Part shown: positions 23,101-32,200 of the stretch, one piece after another
How the letters are laid out: each line of letters starts with the position of its first letter
Position numbering within the stretch: the first letter of the stretch is position 1
DNA from: Aquila chrysaetos chrysaetos
Taxonomy: Eukaryota; Chordata; Aves; Accipitriformes; Accipitridae
Length of the DNA: 64,000 nt
Reading direction: 5' to 3'
Assembly: GCF_900496995.4 (NCBI RefSeq)
Contig: NC_044006.1
Span: forward strand, 43,857,620 to 43,921,619
Notes under the pieces: model-generated
Told to the model about the DNA's origin: nothing
Databases searched by the model: none
Seen by the model: only the letters and a program-made list of their open reading frames with translations
Position numbers and translations under genes: made by a program

Positions 23101-25346
23101 GGGGAGACAGTCCTCCATGAACTGCTCCAGCATGGGTCCCTTCCAAGGTGTGCAGTCCTTCAGGAGCACACTGCTCCAGCGTGGGTCCCCCGCGGGGTCA
23201 CAAGTCCTGCCAGAAAACCTGCTCCAGCGTGGGCTCCTCTCTCCATGGGTCTGCAGGTCCTGCCAGGAGCCTGCTCCAGCATGGGCTTCCTGTGGGGTCA
23301 CAGCCTCCTTCGAGCATCTGCCTGCTCCAGCGTGGGGTCCTCCATGGGCTGCAGGTGGATATCGGCTCCACTGTGGCCCTCCATGGGCTGCAGGGCGACA
23401 GCCTGCCTCACCATGGTCTTCACCACGGGCTGCAGGGGAATCTCTGCTCTGGCGCACCTCCTCCCCCTCTGACCTGGGTGTCTGCATAGGTGTTTCTCTC
23501 ACATTCCACTCCTCTCTCCATGGCAGGTTTTCCCTTCTTAAATATGTTGTCACAGAAGTGCTACCACCATCACTGATCGGCTCAGCCTTGGCCAGTGGTG
23601 GGTCCGTCTTGGAGCCGGGGAAGCTTCTAGCAGCTTCTCACAGGAGCCACCCCTGCAGCCCCTCCCCACTACCAAAACCTTGCCATGCAAACCCAATACA
23701 AGTATAATGAATATGGTTTTGTTAGTAAGCTGTGATGCATATATGCTCGTGATGACATGGTCAAATTTTTTTGCCATGGGAAGATCTGTAGTGTAGTACT
23801 GTTATGACTGACACTTATCTCGTTGGAACTCAAGTGGAAGGGGCTGGCCCTGGGTTACAATCCACTCGTCTTCAAGCTTTGGAGCTCCACTTGCTTACCA
23901 GATAGTGGAGGGAAAGTGTGAGAGCTTTTAAGAGAAAGAATATGTCCCCTTTCAGAAAAACGCCAAAATGTACTCTTTTTTTCTTTTTTTCTTTTTTTTT
24001 AATGCTTTCAGTAATGTGGCATGCAATGCTGGTTCCTTGTTTTAGATTCTAATTTTTACATATGAGAAAAAAGGAGAAGGATAGCTAAAAGGCTTAGGGT
24101 TGGTTCCCTTTTTTCTGTTGTCCCCCGAGGCACTGAGTAAGGAGAGAGTACAGGCTGCTGCCAGAGAATGAGGCACGTGGGTACGCAAAGACCTTGCGGC
24201 AGAATAGCTCTCTCTGTGCTCAGCTTGTTCTGGGACCTCCTCTCCCCCACCTCTGCTTTAGAGATGGGCTTCTGGGCTGTTCTGAAGGACAGTGGAGAAC
24301 CAACAGCTCTGATGTGCTGGCCCGGCATGGCAATGGCTGCTATACTGTAATGCAGGCTGTTTGTTAGCACCTGCGCCTCTGTGCTCAGTTGCTGAGCAGC
24401 TGGGAGCTGCCTGACTTACTTCATGTACATGCTGGGTAATTCAGTCCCAGGAGTCGTGCTACACCAGCAAGCAGAGCCAAAACTTGTCATAGTGGGTACC
24501 CATCTTGTTCTAGGGAGTTCACTATGGTCAGCCTAGCATAGGATGTGTTACCATTAAGCGTTACGGATGCCTTTAGTCTATTTGAAAATGAGTACTGAGG
24601 ACATCAGAGAACCTGAGTCTCCAGAGTAAGAAGTATTCAAGCAAACAGGGTAGTACTTAATCATTTCTTTAATCCTGCAGAATTTGGAAAGTGTTAATAA
24701 GGTTGGTTGGCTGGCTGATACAGGCTTTTAAAAACCTAGCCCTGAACAATCACATGGTGGGGAAGGCAAATATAACGTTACTCATGGCTTGCCTTTACCC
24801 CCCCTCCCACATTCACCCCCTTGCAGGCCTGGATCTGTCCTCCTTGTCGTGGGGTGTGCAACTGCAGCTACTGCCGCCGGCGGGACGGGCGCTGTGCCAC
24901 AGGCATGCTCATCCACTTGGCCAAGTTCTACGGCTACAACAATGTCAAGGAGTACCTGGAAAGGTGAGGGCTGTGCTCCGTAGTCATGTCTTTCTAAACT
25001 GTTGTAGCTCTTTAAATAATACTTGACTTCTGTGGCCTGGGGCAGATCCTGGACCTATGCAAAAGAAGTCTCTTGGACTTCAGACTTCTCCTAGGCTGAA
25101 ATTGGCTTCATTAAAATGAGTTATATTGTCTGTGTAAACAACTCATCTGCTTAAGAAATTGAAATGCTTTTGCTGATTTTGAAAACTGTATTGATTGCTT
25201 GAAGCACATAGAAGTGCTGTTTTGGAAGTTGTCATCTTCAACAATGGAAATTATCTGTTTATGGGGAACCTGAGTTTCCTAAAAAGCACTAACACTGTTT
25301 TCTCACGTCTTCTAGTTTACAAAAACAACTGGCGGATGACAATTGA
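5086..25346 (+). CDS. CDCA7L: CDCA7L (R1/JPO2), cell division cycle associated 7-like; ten coding exons
   Basis: The spliced frame is 1443 nt (480 residues plus stop; human is about 454). Exons: 5086-5178, 11974-12120, 15432-15563, 16033-16392, 18311-18385, 19870-20055, 21478-21609, 22481-22630, 24827-24963, 25316-25346. All introns are phase 0 except the last (phase 2). Family knowledge: this is a nuclear chromatin protein that binds MYC and LEDGF/p75, and its paralogue CDCA7 recruits the HELLS remodeller. Seen here: F-x-G-F motifs at residues 51-54 and 108-111; an acidic then basic stretch at 142-158; an [10 protein letters not shown] helix from 245; the [16 protein letters not shown] block in exon 6; and a C-terminal zinc finger with C379/C382, C393, C398, C406/C409, C429/C432, C436/C438/C441 and C448. 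The short C-terminal tail [10 protein letters not shown] ends the protein. All exons are open, so the gene looks functional. CDCA7 itself is excluded by the N-terminal motifs and by the DNAH11 neighbour. Confidence 0.96.
5288..5390. repeat. near-perfect inverted repeat, 50-base arms with 4-base loop
   Basis: The left arm 5288-5337 and right arm 5342-5390 are reverse complements around the loop TGTC (5338-5341). The only difference is run length: 15 G on the left against 14 C on the right. The arms contain GGAGCCGCACGTCGC and its complement. It lies at the start of CDCA7L intron 1. It could be a true cruciform-forming template-switch product or a fold-back assembly artefact. Confidence 0.95.
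5450..5455. promoter_or_regulatory. E-box CACGTG
   Basis: A canonical MYC/MAX-type palindromic E-box in CCACGTGG context lies within the CpG island, about 270 bases after exon 1. CDCA7-family genes are reported MYC targets and the JPO2 protein binds MYC; use of this site is inference. Confidence 0.45.
5640..11973 (+). other. CDCA7L intron 1, distal part
   Basis: No exon or RNA gene was recognised. It holds a T-run (5701-5719), a G-run (about 7249-7262), a 16-base palindrome (6940-6955) and an ATAA-type microsatellite (about 10588-10620). Open frames here are short and unsupported. Confidence 0.6.
10588..10620. repeat. AAAT-type microsatellite
   Basis: About seven or eight AAAT units in a row, followed by degenerate GATAAAATAATA, in CDCA7L intron 1. 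Confidence 0.9.
11974..12120 (+). CDS. CDCA7L: CDCA7L exon 2, first LEDGF-type motif
   Basis: The acceptor is TTTTGAATCAG and the donor AAG|GTAGGA. The exon encodes [20 protein letters not shown] and on, 49 residues (32-80). A second in-phase AG six bases on (after AAACAG, exon from 11980) is an alternative that would drop K-Q. The segment EDFLGF matches the first F-x-G-F motif by which human JPO2 binds the integrase-binding domain of LEDGF/p75. Confidence 0.95.
12856..12886. repeat. 25-base T-run followed by CCCTAG
   Basis: The uninterrupted T-run 12856-12880 is followed at once by CCCTAG, an ideal-looking polypyrimidine tract and splice acceptor in intron 2, with a GGTCAGT donor-like site only a few bases on. 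There is no coding continuity, so I call it a simple repeat or decoy acceptor; it may also be the tail of a reverse-oriented retrocopy. Confidence 0.8.
13218..13240. repeat. GGT trinucleotide repeat
   Basis: About seven GGT units in CDCA7L intron 2; a similar shorter GGT run occurs at about 21940-21955 in intron 7. Confidence 0.85.
13300..13365 (-). repeat. MIR-like SINE core remnant
   Basis: The text CCTTGGTTTCCCAACTTGTG then GAGATGGAGATTATGA resembles the reverse strand of the MIR core (CCTCAGTTTCC, then CATCTGTAAAATGGG). It is heavily diverged; confirmation needs a repeat library search. Confidence 0.45.
15109..15190 (+). pseudogene. decayed partial duplicate of CDCA7L exon 4 in intron 2
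   Basis: Words TGATAATTTA, TTGGGTAGT, a GAAGAAGAG stretch, GAAGAGGC and AAGTTTCCCC occur here in the same order and spacing as in exon 4 (16065-16135), with small insertions. The exon-like frame reads [20 protein letters not shown] against [18 protein letters not shown] in exon 4. No matching acceptor or donor pair is evident and the rest of exon 4 is absent, so it is probably a dead fragment. Confidence 0.6.
15432..15563 (+). CDS. CDCA7L: CDCA7L exon 3, second LEDGF-type motif
   Basis: The acceptor is TATTTTTACAG and the donor CTG|GTAAAG, phase 0 at both ends, 44 residues (81-124). It encodes [20 protein letters not shown] followed by EVFEGF, matching the second F-x-G-F motif of JPO2. The acidic residue before the first Phe in human (EDF) is Val here. 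Confidence 0.95.
16033..16392 (+). CDS. CDCA7L: CDCA7L exon 4, acidic and basic region
   Basis: Largest exon, 120 residues (125-244), acceptor CTGCCTCTAG, donor ATG|GTAAGA. It has a Glu-rich stretch (142-148), a basic cluster KKVSPKRRS (probable nuclear localisation signal), the conserved [12 protein letters not shown] block, and a second acidic stretch leading to [15 protein letters not shown] at the end. The GLRV and [12 protein letters not shown] blocks are well conserved with human CDCA7L. Confidence 0.96.
18311..18385 (+). CDS. CDCA7L: CDCA7L exon 5
   Basis: Twenty-five residues (245-269), [20 protein letters not shown] and on. The acceptor is TTGGTTTCAG and the donor TTG|GTAAGT. In the CDCA7 family this conserved helix, together with the end of exon 4, lies in the region linked to HELLS binding (family knowledge). 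Confidence 0.95.
19870..20055 (+). CDS. CDCA7L: CDCA7L exon 6
   Basis: Sixty-two residues (270-331), acceptor CTTTCTAG, with the conserved run [20 protein letters not shown] then [14 protein letters not shown]. The donor GTG|GTATTT is weak compared with the others, and the last residues (LLKKRLSV) differ from human, so the 3' boundary is slightly less sure. Confidence 0.9.
21478..21609 (+). CDS. CDCA7L: CDCA7L exon 7
   Basis: Forty-four residues (332-375): [20 protein letters not shown], then [20 protein letters not shown] and DKVL. The donor is CTA|GTAAGT. The acceptor is a tandem NAGNAG (TTTAGCAG), so use of the first AG (exon from 21475) would add one Gln without changing frame. Confidence 0.94.
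22481..22630 (+). CDS. CDCA7L: CDCA7L exon 8, first half of zinc finger
   Basis: Fifty residues (376-425) beginning [20 protein letters not shown], with cysteines C379, C382, C393, C398, C406 and C409. This is the strongest family signature in the window (4CXXC_R1 domain); in CDCA7 point mutations in this finger cause ICF syndrome and disturb DNA binding. The acceptor is CCAACTTTAG and the donor CCA|GTAAGT. Confidence 0.98.
22666..23700 (+). mobile_element. solo LTR of an endogenous retrovirus in CDCA7L intron 8
   Basis: It begins TGTCATGGTTTTAGCCCAGC and ends CCTTGCCATGCAAACCCAATACA-like with terminal CA, a form I recognise from neoavian LTRs. Its 5' start is related to the LTR at 55952. 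It has no internal viral genes. A duplicated target site is not clear (flanks AAGTGG and AGTATA share only part), so the exact ends may be off by a base or the copy is old. Open frames of 225 and 236 codons on the two strands are by-products of the GC-rich repeat inside. Confidence 0.8.
23122..23335 (+). repeat. internal tandem repeats of the LTR, period about 50
   Basis: CTGCTCCAGC followed by A or G and TGGG recurs at about 23122, 23171, 23219, 23271 and 23322, giving five degenerate units of 48-52 bases within the LTR. Copy number of such arrays often varies between LTR copies. Confidence 0.8.
24827..24963 (+). CDS. CDCA7L: CDCA7L exon 9, second half of zinc finger
   Basis: Forty-five residues plus two bases (426-470), [20 protein letters not shown] then [25 protein letters not shown]. 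It supplies C429/C432, C436/C438/C441 and C448. The acceptor is CCCCCTTGCAG and the donor AG|GTGAGG; the split AG|T codon makes Ser with exon 10. Confidence 0.97.
25316..25346 (+). CDS. CDCA7L: CDCA7L exon 10, last coding exon
   Basis: After the acceptor ACGTCTTCTAG the frame gives LQKQLADDN and TGA at 25344-25346, matching the human end LQKELVEDN in length. The phase (2) agrees with exon 9. Confidence 0.95.
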
Positions 25347-25971
25347 GAACGCTGAACTCAAGCTGCGCCTGCAACTGGTTAATATGTTGACAAATTTTGA
25401 CTTCAAAAGGTTATTACTATGTTTTATATAAGATAGAATTGTAGAGTATAGTGTATGCATTTCTATGTTGGGAACTTTTTGATTGATGTGGTCTTATGCA
25501 AAAGTTCTCTCAGGAAAATGTTTTGGTAGAGAAATCTACATGCACAGACGTATAGGTTAAGTGAAATGGCACTCTTGAACCTTGAGTGGTTAATTTTTAA
25601 TAGAGCTACACAACCACATGATGGAGAACTTGGTCAATTTGAGCAATATTTTTATTTATATAATTGTGCAAGTTTGCAGAAAGGGTGTTTAACAGCTACC
25701 TGTAAAGCATACTCTGTTTTTTAAAGAAACAAAACCCCCTTGTATTCCAACTTGACTATAAAGATTCAGTTTTCCAACCCTTACTTTCTGAACCTACTCC
25801 TCCACCTGTAGTTTATGGAACTTGTCCCTACAAAGAAGGGAAGGGTACTTTCATCTGAATGCCATTATATTCCAGCCAAAGCTGATGCAACCTACCACTG
25901 GGAGGGTGATTTTTTTTTTTTTTTTATTCCAAAGTGCAATTAATCACTGAAACATGAAAATGGAAGTGTGT

Positions 25972-26002
<31 letters not shown>

Positions 26003-26017
26003 TTTAATCATCATCCT

Positions 26018-26023
26018 AATAAA
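26018..26023 (+). promoter_or_regulatory. poly(A) signal AATAAA, proximal
   Basis: Canonical hexamer about 670 bases after the CDCA7L stop, just after the A-run; no strong GT-rich downstream element seen. Confidence 0.35.
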
Positions 26024-26275
26024 AAAGAATTGCGCACTAGCAGTTTTTGTATGGTGTACCTGCTGCCTGAACCAACTACCTTACAGCAGTCATAACTGGT
26101 TAACTGGCTTAAATCACAAAGTTCAGAATTATTTTTTTTACATACAGTTCATACCTAGATGTTTTTTTCATATGTACAACCAAGCTTTCAAACAACTTTA
26201 AATGCAACATGTTTGTATTGCAGTATGATTATGTTAAAATTCTTGTAAGATACACATTTCATTTTATGTCGAGAG

Positions 26276-26281
26276 AATAAA
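26276..26281 (+). promoter_or_regulatory. poly(A) signal AATAAA, probable main site
   Basis: Canonical hexamer in GAGAGAATAAAGAATAATC, followed within 30 bases by GTATTTTGTGAG, a T/G-rich stretch. Best candidate for the CDCA7L mRNA end. Confidence 0.5.
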
Positions 26282-26586
26282 GAATAATCAAGAGGAGTAT
26301 TTTGTGAGTAAAATTACACCCAGAAGCTGATGTTTCCCATTTACTTTCCTGTAGCTGATGTAATGAAGGAATGCTTGGAGATCAATAATCATTATGTAGA
26401 GAAACGTATGAATACAACACTGACACATGAAGAAATAACAGTATAGAGCACATAAGTGTTATGCTAAGGATTGTGTTTTTGTGAGGCAAATCTCCTACTC
26501 CAGCTGACTGTGAAAAATATTTATCTCCTTTTGCTTTAACTATGGGGCAGACTGAGAAAGCAGCACATACTATTGAAAGCTTAGTA

Positions 26587-26778
26587 CTAAACTGCCGCAA
26601 GTAAAGCTACTCCTACCAGAACCCATTTAGCTGCCTTCTTGCTTTTCAAGTTGAAAGCTTGCCCTCTGCTTTTGACTTTATAAACTGGACATTCACTGGA
26701 ATAGCCCTGGCATTGCTGGAGGCAATTCCTTGAGCCAGGCTTCATCTATGGTCCCCAGCTGGATGTCCCACCTGGCAC
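26587..26778 (-). pseudogene. DNAH11: DNAH11 last exon, broken
   Basis: It reads ARWDIQLGTIDEAWLKELPP then AMPGLF, meets TGA (26693-26695), and resumes in another frame as ECPVYKVKSRG and KAAKWVLVGVALL with stop TAG at 26587-26589. About 41 bases that encode AKAIPVDRQETKHTY-like sequence in relatives are missing between the two parts. A further in-frame loss removes the PNYIWT region. The base pair before the exon is GG where AG is required. Confidence 0.9.
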
Positions 26779-28559
26779 CCGCAATAGACGTAGGCACATA
26801 GTTTACATGGTGTTCTGTAGTACAAGACGAGAATAATTTGGGTTTAAACAGTTGCTTATTGCTAAATACTTAAAGCTACATTTGAACATAGAGATTTAGT
26901 GTAGACTGTTGTTGGCCTGTTGTGCATCATCTCTTCATATGAATGTGGAGATGAGTACATAGTATCTGCCTGGTCTGGACTACTGGTTTCATAAGCATGC
27001 CCTTTTATTGAAAGCAGGGACTGGAAACTACTTACACTTGGGACTTTTGAGTATGCACATGACTTGAATGTGCCTGTCAAAGTCAAGTGCTCAGATCTTC
27101 TCCTTATTCTCCACTAGTTTATGATCAAGTATTCCAAAAGGTGGAAAACTACACTGGAGTATTTAACATATGTTTGTATAGTGAGAATAAAACAGGTACT
27201 TCAGTGTATTTAAGACAGATGAGTTCTGTGCTGCTGAAGGGCCGTGCACTTTCTGAAAGCTGCTGGATTTAAGTTTGTTGTGTGTTCTTCTAACATAAAC
27301 TAGCATATAAAATGTTGCAGATGCTTGTTGTGGATTTTAGGAGTGTTTATGTAGCAACTGGGAAGTTTATATTTGCAAATACCAACAGAAACAGAAACTG
27401 CAGCTCACAAGGTTCCTCGATACCTTCTTCATATCCACAGAAGGAATGAACAGTATTGCCCTTTGAGTGACAGATGTTTTAAAAAAAAAAAATCCTCTGA
27501 AAAATTCAGGCTACCATTTCAAAAAGCAACAGTCAAATGACATGCTTATCATTGCTCCAGTCCCCCACCCTGACTCTCCCCTTAGGGCTTACCTGCTGTA
27601 GTAACAGCTCCCTTCCAAAAGAGTTGCTTTCCTTTTATTATATTCAGGTCTGGTGAAGAGTACAAGTAATGATGATCTTTCTCTAATTGCTTGTTGGAGT
27701 CATTCATCTTTTCTCTAATTAGCTGTAACTTAGTTGACAGCCTTTCTAAGTTAAAACTAAAAACTCATTTTGACTGTGGGCTTTAATTGTCATTCCTAAA
27801 CTATAGATGCTTCAGTCTCAGGAAAATACAATTCCAAAAGCGCAAGGTACAGTTTATCCTCTGAAAGTTGTTAAAAGAGGGATTGCAGCTCAAAAGATGA
27901 ACATGATTTCCATTCAGGGACAGCCTACAACCATATTACAGCTACTGCAATAATTGACTGCTTGGAAACCCAGATGAAAAAATCTACTCTTGTCATACAT
28001 CACCCACTTTTAGGTGTGTCATTATACCTCATGCTAATATAAGGATTTTCAAGTATTTTGTTGCTTCTTGGTATGTCCCCTCAACGGCCTGTAACTACTA
28101 TGGCCTAGCAAATGAAAAATTCAGAGCTCTTTAGATCTGTTTATTTAGAACTGACAACTTTCTGCCAAGGTGGAAGGAAAAACAGGAGAAAGATGAGTTT
28201 GAAAATAGCTTTTTCTGTGGTTTTTTTTTTGTTTGTTTGTTTGGTTGGTTGGTTGGTTTTTTTAACTGCAACTATGTAGATGGCTTGATCAAGGTTACCG
28301 ACACCTGGTAACTACTAACCCTATTCTGCAGCAGGTGATCAGTAGTGGGGTGAAATTTAGTGTCTCTGGAATAGTCTTTAAGCTTCTGAACCTGAACTAG
28401 ATTAGAGCTTCTGCTTTACTACAACGCAGACCTTGTTCAGGCTCCATTAACAGTTATTTAAATGCATGAAGTATAGTCGGTGATTAGGACACCAAGCTGG
28501 TATGAAATTTAAAGTCACAGTGGCCCAACACCACAATCCACCCCCATTCCTAAACTTCT

Positions 28560-28615
28560 GCAGTGCTGTTCATAGGATCACAACATTTTAGTCCAACCCC
28601 CTGAGGGAACTTAGC
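28560..28615. repeat. possible CR1 3'-end remnant
   Basis: CATAGGATCACAACATTTT followed by AGTCCAACCCCCTGAGGGA resembles the diverged 3' part of avian CR1 elements (ATCACAGAAT ... TCCAACCCC). Short and degraded; needs a repeat search. Confidence 0.35.
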
Positions 28616-28686
28616 TACGTAATGAAGGAAGCTAGAGTCCCTGAACTAGGTTACTGAGATCAAGCAATTGTAAGTTTATATCCTAC

Positions 28687-28824
28687 CTTCCATGAAAAGT
28701 CCACAGATACAGGCTCCTTTCCGTGGTGGGTGGCCATAATCTTTGGTCATTTTGGTAACATCTGCAGTCAAGCACACCTTATCCAAAGACCAGTTGTTCT
28801 TGCATGCCATGCTCTGCATTACAG
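28687..28824 (-). pseudogene. DNAH11: DNAH11 exon, open (penultimate)
   Basis: Reads [20 protein letters not shown] then [17 protein letters not shown] and GLFMEG. One codon (Glu of TKEDYGH) is missing relative to human. The acceptor TTTTTTAAAG and donor GAAG|GTAGGA are plausible. Belongs to the dynein C-terminal domain. Confidence 0.9.
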
Positions 28825-30034
28825 CTTTAAAAAATAATACTTTCAATATCCAGACAGTAATTTCAATGTCAGAACTGTTAACATGCCCCTCTTGGGCCAG
28901 TTGTGCTCAAGCCTGAAACTGACTTGGGTTTGTTTTGTTTTGTTTTGTTTTTTTCCTTTGGCCATTATTTGAAGTAAGGCAAAAAAGGTGCATGAATGCA
29001 ATTGTTTGGAAACAAAACATTCTGCACAGTACAGACCAAACCAACCCCCTCCCCTCCACAGCAGGGGAGCAAGACTGCATTGCTGTCTGCACTCAGAGAC
29101 ACCGCTTCTCTCCAGCCGAGTCCCCCTTTGGAACAAGCCTGTGCTAACATCTGTTCTAGCCTGTGTGGTCCTTACATCCCCCCACCCCTTGACAGGAACA
29201 AGTGCCCAGAAGAGAAAGCTTGGAGAATGGCAGTAAAAGGAGTGAAAAATAGAGTGGGGTTTCTCTATGTCTGTGGCACAAAATGAGCACCAGTTGGGGA
29301 CCTCGACTTGAGCAGCAGAGAGAAGAGGAGCTGCCTGCCAGCCCTCGGGCTGCCATCCCCTTCTGCTTCCAAGTACAGCGAGAGGGGCCTCAGTGTCTGG
29401 GCTGCAAACACCCCCCGGGCTCCCACTGCCCATCTCCTCCAGGGAATGACAGCAGCCCAGCCAAAGTGTCCTGTGAGGAGCTCCTGGCCACCTTTCTGCT
29501 AGGCTAGCGAAGGATTATCTCAGTGCCATTGGTGGCCATGCAGAATTTGAGATACACTGTTACTGGGCTCTCATGTGGCTTCACCGTGGTCTTCAGGATA
29601 AATAAATGCATATGTGCTGTGATCATGGCAAGAAGTAAGACATCAATACACTGCTGAAGATTGTTCATCCCCTACTGTGGCAACAACTACACAAAGAAAC
29701 CAGAATGGTACCATGACACACACGCTGAATTGGTTAAATAATAAGGGTAGGAAAACTTGCACTCTTAACCTTTTTTAAACTAGGAAATTCAAGCTTTTAT
29801 TTATTTCCTTAGCTGCTTTGTCTTTACACTTCTGAATAGACTGAAGATGAGTTTGGATTGTTCCCCCTGCTTTCAGGAGATGGTTGTTCCAATATTTGGC
29901 TGATTTTTATCTTTTTATTTAAACTGTGCTTAACTCTCCAAACAGCATCACAAACATAGCTAATACCTATGGTAAAAAATAAATGTCTGGCAGCAAAACC
30001 ATATGCCTGGTTCCCTACAACCATCACTGCTTAC

Positions 30035-30147
30035 GTGTCGGAAAGGACCGAGGATTGAACAAGCCAGAAAGCCACACCACTGCTGGCAGCACAAGGTCCC
30101 CTGTCCAGATGTCAGGTTCTCCATACCACATGAGAAGATCAGTAACC
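30035..30147 (-). pseudogene. DNAH11: DNAH11 exon, open
   Basis: Reads [20 protein letters not shown] then [17 protein letters not shown], matching the [17 protein letters not shown] signature of the C-terminal domain. The acceptor is CTCTTTTAG and the donor ACAC|GTAAGC. Confidence 0.92.
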
Positions 30148-30979
30148 CTAAAAGAGGAGCAGCAATAGCTTCTGCCTTAATATGTATGTACTACTTTTTT
30201 TAGACAAAATAAATTGCAGACTTCAAGTGTAAGAGTCCTTTTGTCTATAGAGAAAGTACATGGCTGAAGTAACCAGAAAGTATATCCTTATGTAAGTATA
30301 AGGTCATGGGTTTAGTGGAATTTGTTCTTTTCCTGATGTAGGTATGTCCAAAATCAGTTGTAGAAGGTGATGAGCATGAGACAGGTTGCTCTCAACAGAG
30401 AATGTGAGTATGCTCAATCCTCTAAAACTTCTTGTCTTGGGGAGAAACCTGAACATTACCATTAGTCACGTTAGCGCACTTTCAGAAACTGCCAAAAATT
30501 GGTAACAACAGTCAGTGGCTGCTTAAATGCAAATTCTCTGATGCCATCTGCAGTGGTGCGTTTAAACTTCCAATAAGCCAGAGCAAAGTACAAATCAGAA
30601 GTACAACACAGTCTGACAGAGAGACTGAATAATGGCATACTGCAGCATACATTGCCATGAGATATCAGAGGAATTTCCAAAATCACTGCCTATTTTATCC
30701 ATATCTAACCACCTGCAAGTGGATATTGCTGGTGGCAGGGTAGGGGAAAAGGAATCCTGCAAGATGTTGAACACCCCTAGCACTTGTGACAAAGGGAGGT
30801 GACGGAGCCCTCACTTTAGCAAAGTGCTTAGCATTTCTGCAAAACTTGCTTCAAAGTAAAACTGACTTGGATTAGGACAAATTTTGGACAAAAAAATAAA
30901 TGGACCAAAGCTGCTGGTTTTAGATCACTAGGATAGCTCTGTGCATAGTAGCTAAACCGTGTTACTGTAGGGTACTTGC

Positions 30980-31095
30980 CAGTGGGCAAAGCTGTATGTG
31001 AATAGATAGGCTAGTCTAGTCCATGTGTCTGGCACAGCATCATAGAAGAGTGCGGACTGCAGCACTTGCACGTGAGGAGAGAACGTCAACTCCCC
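30980..31095 (-). pseudogene. DNAH11: DNAH11 exon, open but GC donor
   Basis: Reads GELTFSPHVQVLQSALFYDA then VPDTWTRLAYLFTYSFAH, ending in a split Trp codon. The donor is CTG|GCAAGT, a GC instead of GT. GC-AG introns can be functional, so this alone is not proof of loss. Confidence 0.9.
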
Positions 31096-31226
31096 CTTTG
31101 TTTGGAGAAAAATTAGAAGCATACTGGCATCATAAAGAATAGCTATTCTTTCATTTCCAAAAAAGGAACAAAAAGCCCCCAAATACATAGAATAGCAACA
31201 GTACTGTTAATAAAAAAGTCACTTGC

Positions 31227-31409
31227 CTTCAGACCGAGGTTCAGCTATTTAAGAGACCTATGGATCTCTGAAAGGAGGAGGTTCATGCTTTCACACTCTT
31301 GAGGGCAAACAAGGGCACAGGGGCTCCAGGCAGTAGTGTTCTGCATGATTTCTGCCACGTTAAACTCCTCGGGAAGCATCTCCAGAATATCATCCAGGAC
31401 ATTCTTCGT
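31227..31409 (-). pseudogene. DNAH11: DNAH11 exon with in-frame TAG and GC donor
   Basis: Reads [20 protein letters not shown] then [20 protein letters not shown] and RSLK, TAG (31245-31247), LNLGLK. The stop replaces Gln or Glu of the SLEQLDL-type motif. The donor is AAG|GCAAGT. The acceptor is GACCTGGACAG. Confidence 0.92.
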
Positions 31410-32176
31410 CTGTCCAGGTCAATACAAGCAGAGCCATTAGAAATCACTGCAATCAACTCTTTTGACTCTTCTACTTTCAAGTCTGATTTCTTCTCCAGGA
31501 GAGCGTAAACATTGCATTTTCTTAGGCAGATTAAAACCAGAGATCCTCCCCCACCTTTGCTGTGTCTTTGGCAACAGTATTGAGAGAAATGACTGCAAAC
31601 CAGTTAACACTTAGAAGCTTCTATTTAGCTTTATGTTTTCAAGTAACATTGACCCCCAAAGCTGAGCAATGAATCGCCCCTGGGCTTGGGAAGACTGCTG
31701 TTACAAGGATGTACCCTGAGATTGCCTTCATTTTTAATCAAACGTTATTAGTAGTTTGTACTTCTGTAGTACCTATAGCTTCCATTGCCCCCTCCACCAC
31801 CCACAGTCCTTACTGTCTCAGGCATTAGGTAAAATACAGCACAGGCACACACATCTCACCCCCCCAAAAGAGCCTCTCTACCTCCCCGCAGGCCTGCTCT
31901 GGAACTCAGACAGAACATAAATGAAGAACAATTCATAACAGTACTAAATGAGCAGGAACTGAAACCACAACATTAATACAGCTCAGTCTCCATTTCAGCC
32001 CTAGCTTTGGCAGAATTAATGATGAATGCCATATATAATTGTCCACACTCCCTAAAGTGGATGGGAACCGAACGTGAAAAGCACAAGCTCCCCCCGGGAA
32101 ATGAAGTGTTGTTTGGCTACTTGCATGCAGAGATGTCACATTCCCTCCTGCAAAATCTCCATGATCTGATGGTGAT

Positions 32177-32200
32177 AAAAAAAAAAAAAAAAAAAAAAAA
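32177..32200. repeat. 24-base A-run
   Basis: Pure A-run in a dynein intron, possibly the tail of an old + strand retroposon; upstream sequence has no similarity I recognise. Confidence 0.9.

Larger units (their letters stand above)
25347..26300 (+). other. CDCA7L: CDCA7L 3' UTR (probable extent)
   Basis: AT-rich sequence after the stop, with poly(A) signals AATAAA at 26018-26023 and 26276-26281; the second is the likely main one. It includes a 16-T run (25910-25925) and a 25-A run (25978-26002) that could pair in RNA. A longer form using AATAAA at 27186-27191 would overlap the dynein last exon on the other strand. Confidence 0.6.

Noticed and set aside
22876-23707. 225-codon minus and 236-codon plus frames
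   Set aside because: They lie inside the LTR and its 50-base repeats; both strands open because of the repeat composition.
28843-29507. 196-codon minus frame and several overlapping plus frames
   Set aside because: Dynein intron; no similarity to any protein I know and no exon boundaries.
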